Assembly (NCBI GenBank): GCA_013214545.1
Contig: JABSQB010000011.1
Span: 1-64,000 of the forward strand
Length of the DNA: 64,000 bases
Source: Henriciella sp.
Lineage (GTDB): Bacteria > Pseudomonadota > Alphaproteobacteria > Caulobacterales > Hyphomonadaceae
Reading direction: 5' to 3'
Made by a program: the position numbers and the translations under genes
The notes under the pieces: generated by a model
What the model saw: the letters and a program-made list of their open reading frames with translations, nothing else
The model's database searches: none
Told to the model about the DNA's origin: nothing
In this document: in pieces, positions 63,999 to 64,000 of the stretch
How positions within the stretch are numbered: position 1 is the first letter of the stretch
Layout: every line of letters begins with the position of its first letter

Positions 63999-64000
63999 GT

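Overview
The window reads as a stretch of the main chromosome of a GC-rich alphaproteobacterium. The best fit is a Caulobacterales/Maricaulales-type organism (Hyphomonadaceae-like). This is inferred from gene content: a PodJ-like polarity protein, the hemC-hemD-mic60-hemY block, the carA-yqeY-dnaG-rpoD block, leuS-lptE-holA, lgt and proC clusters, two sigma factors (RpoH, RpoD), and TonB-like and porin-like envelope proteins. Coding density is very high. No gene-free stretch exceeds about 260 bases, and I see no insertion sequence, prophage, integrase, CRISPR array or rRNA operon. The only RNA gene found is a tRNA-Arg(ACG).

Layout. 1-3.5 kb: an intergenic repeat, an isonitrile-hydratase-like protein, a TPR protein, an alpha/beta hydrolase and a lone dTDP-glucose 4,6-dehydratase. 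3.5-5.4 kb: rpoH followed by a SpoU rRNA/tRNA methyltransferase, with a candidate sigma-32 promoter ahead of rpoH. 5.4-9.8 kb: haem synthesis genes hemC and hemD with the mitofilin-like mic60 and hemY. 9.8-14.2 kb: a GH5 lipoprotein, tsaD, a small periplasmic protein, a porin and a DUF3576-like lipoprotein. 14.2-18.3 kb: leuS-lptE-holA. 18.4-22.5 kb: a TspO-like protein and PodJ. 22.7-30.5 kb: a fatty-acid/acyl-CoA oxidation operon with its MerR regulator. 30.5-34.4 kb: an OmpA-like lipoprotein, a universal stress protein, a LolA-like protein and a TetR regulator. 34.4-42.3 kb: carA, yqeY, a serine hydrolase, a GGDEF protein, dnaG and rpoD. 42.3-50.2 kb: yjbQ, a TMEM175-like channel, etfBA, a MidA-like methyltransferase, lgt, ubiK, ybjN, proC and a TetR-like gene. 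50.2-55.7 kb: an EnvZ-like kinase, a LysR regulator, two small genes, a GST, an OmpR-like regulator, a MarR regulator and ilvE. 55.7-58.6 kb: a retropepsin-like protein and a tandem array of four small secreted four-cysteine paralogues. 58.6-64 kb: a SnoaL-like secreted protein, tRNA-Arg, a P1-family peptidase, gamma-glutamyltransferase, a glycosyltransferase and a Pro-rich membrane protein.

How the genes work together. Electrons from the acyl-CoA dehydrogenases at 23-26 kb would pass to the ETF encoded at 43.5-45.2 kb. A MerR protein of LiuR type sits at the head of the oxidation operon, with ACGT-rich palindromes nearby. RpoH and RpoD supply heat-shock and housekeeping transcription. HemC, HemD, Mic60 and HemY link haem synthesis with inner-membrane organisation.

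The least explained part is the array at 56621-58524. It holds four adjacent secreted proteins that share four cysteines and a near-identical C-terminal half but differ in a central segment. I do not recognise the family, and it is the best candidate here for an undescribed system.
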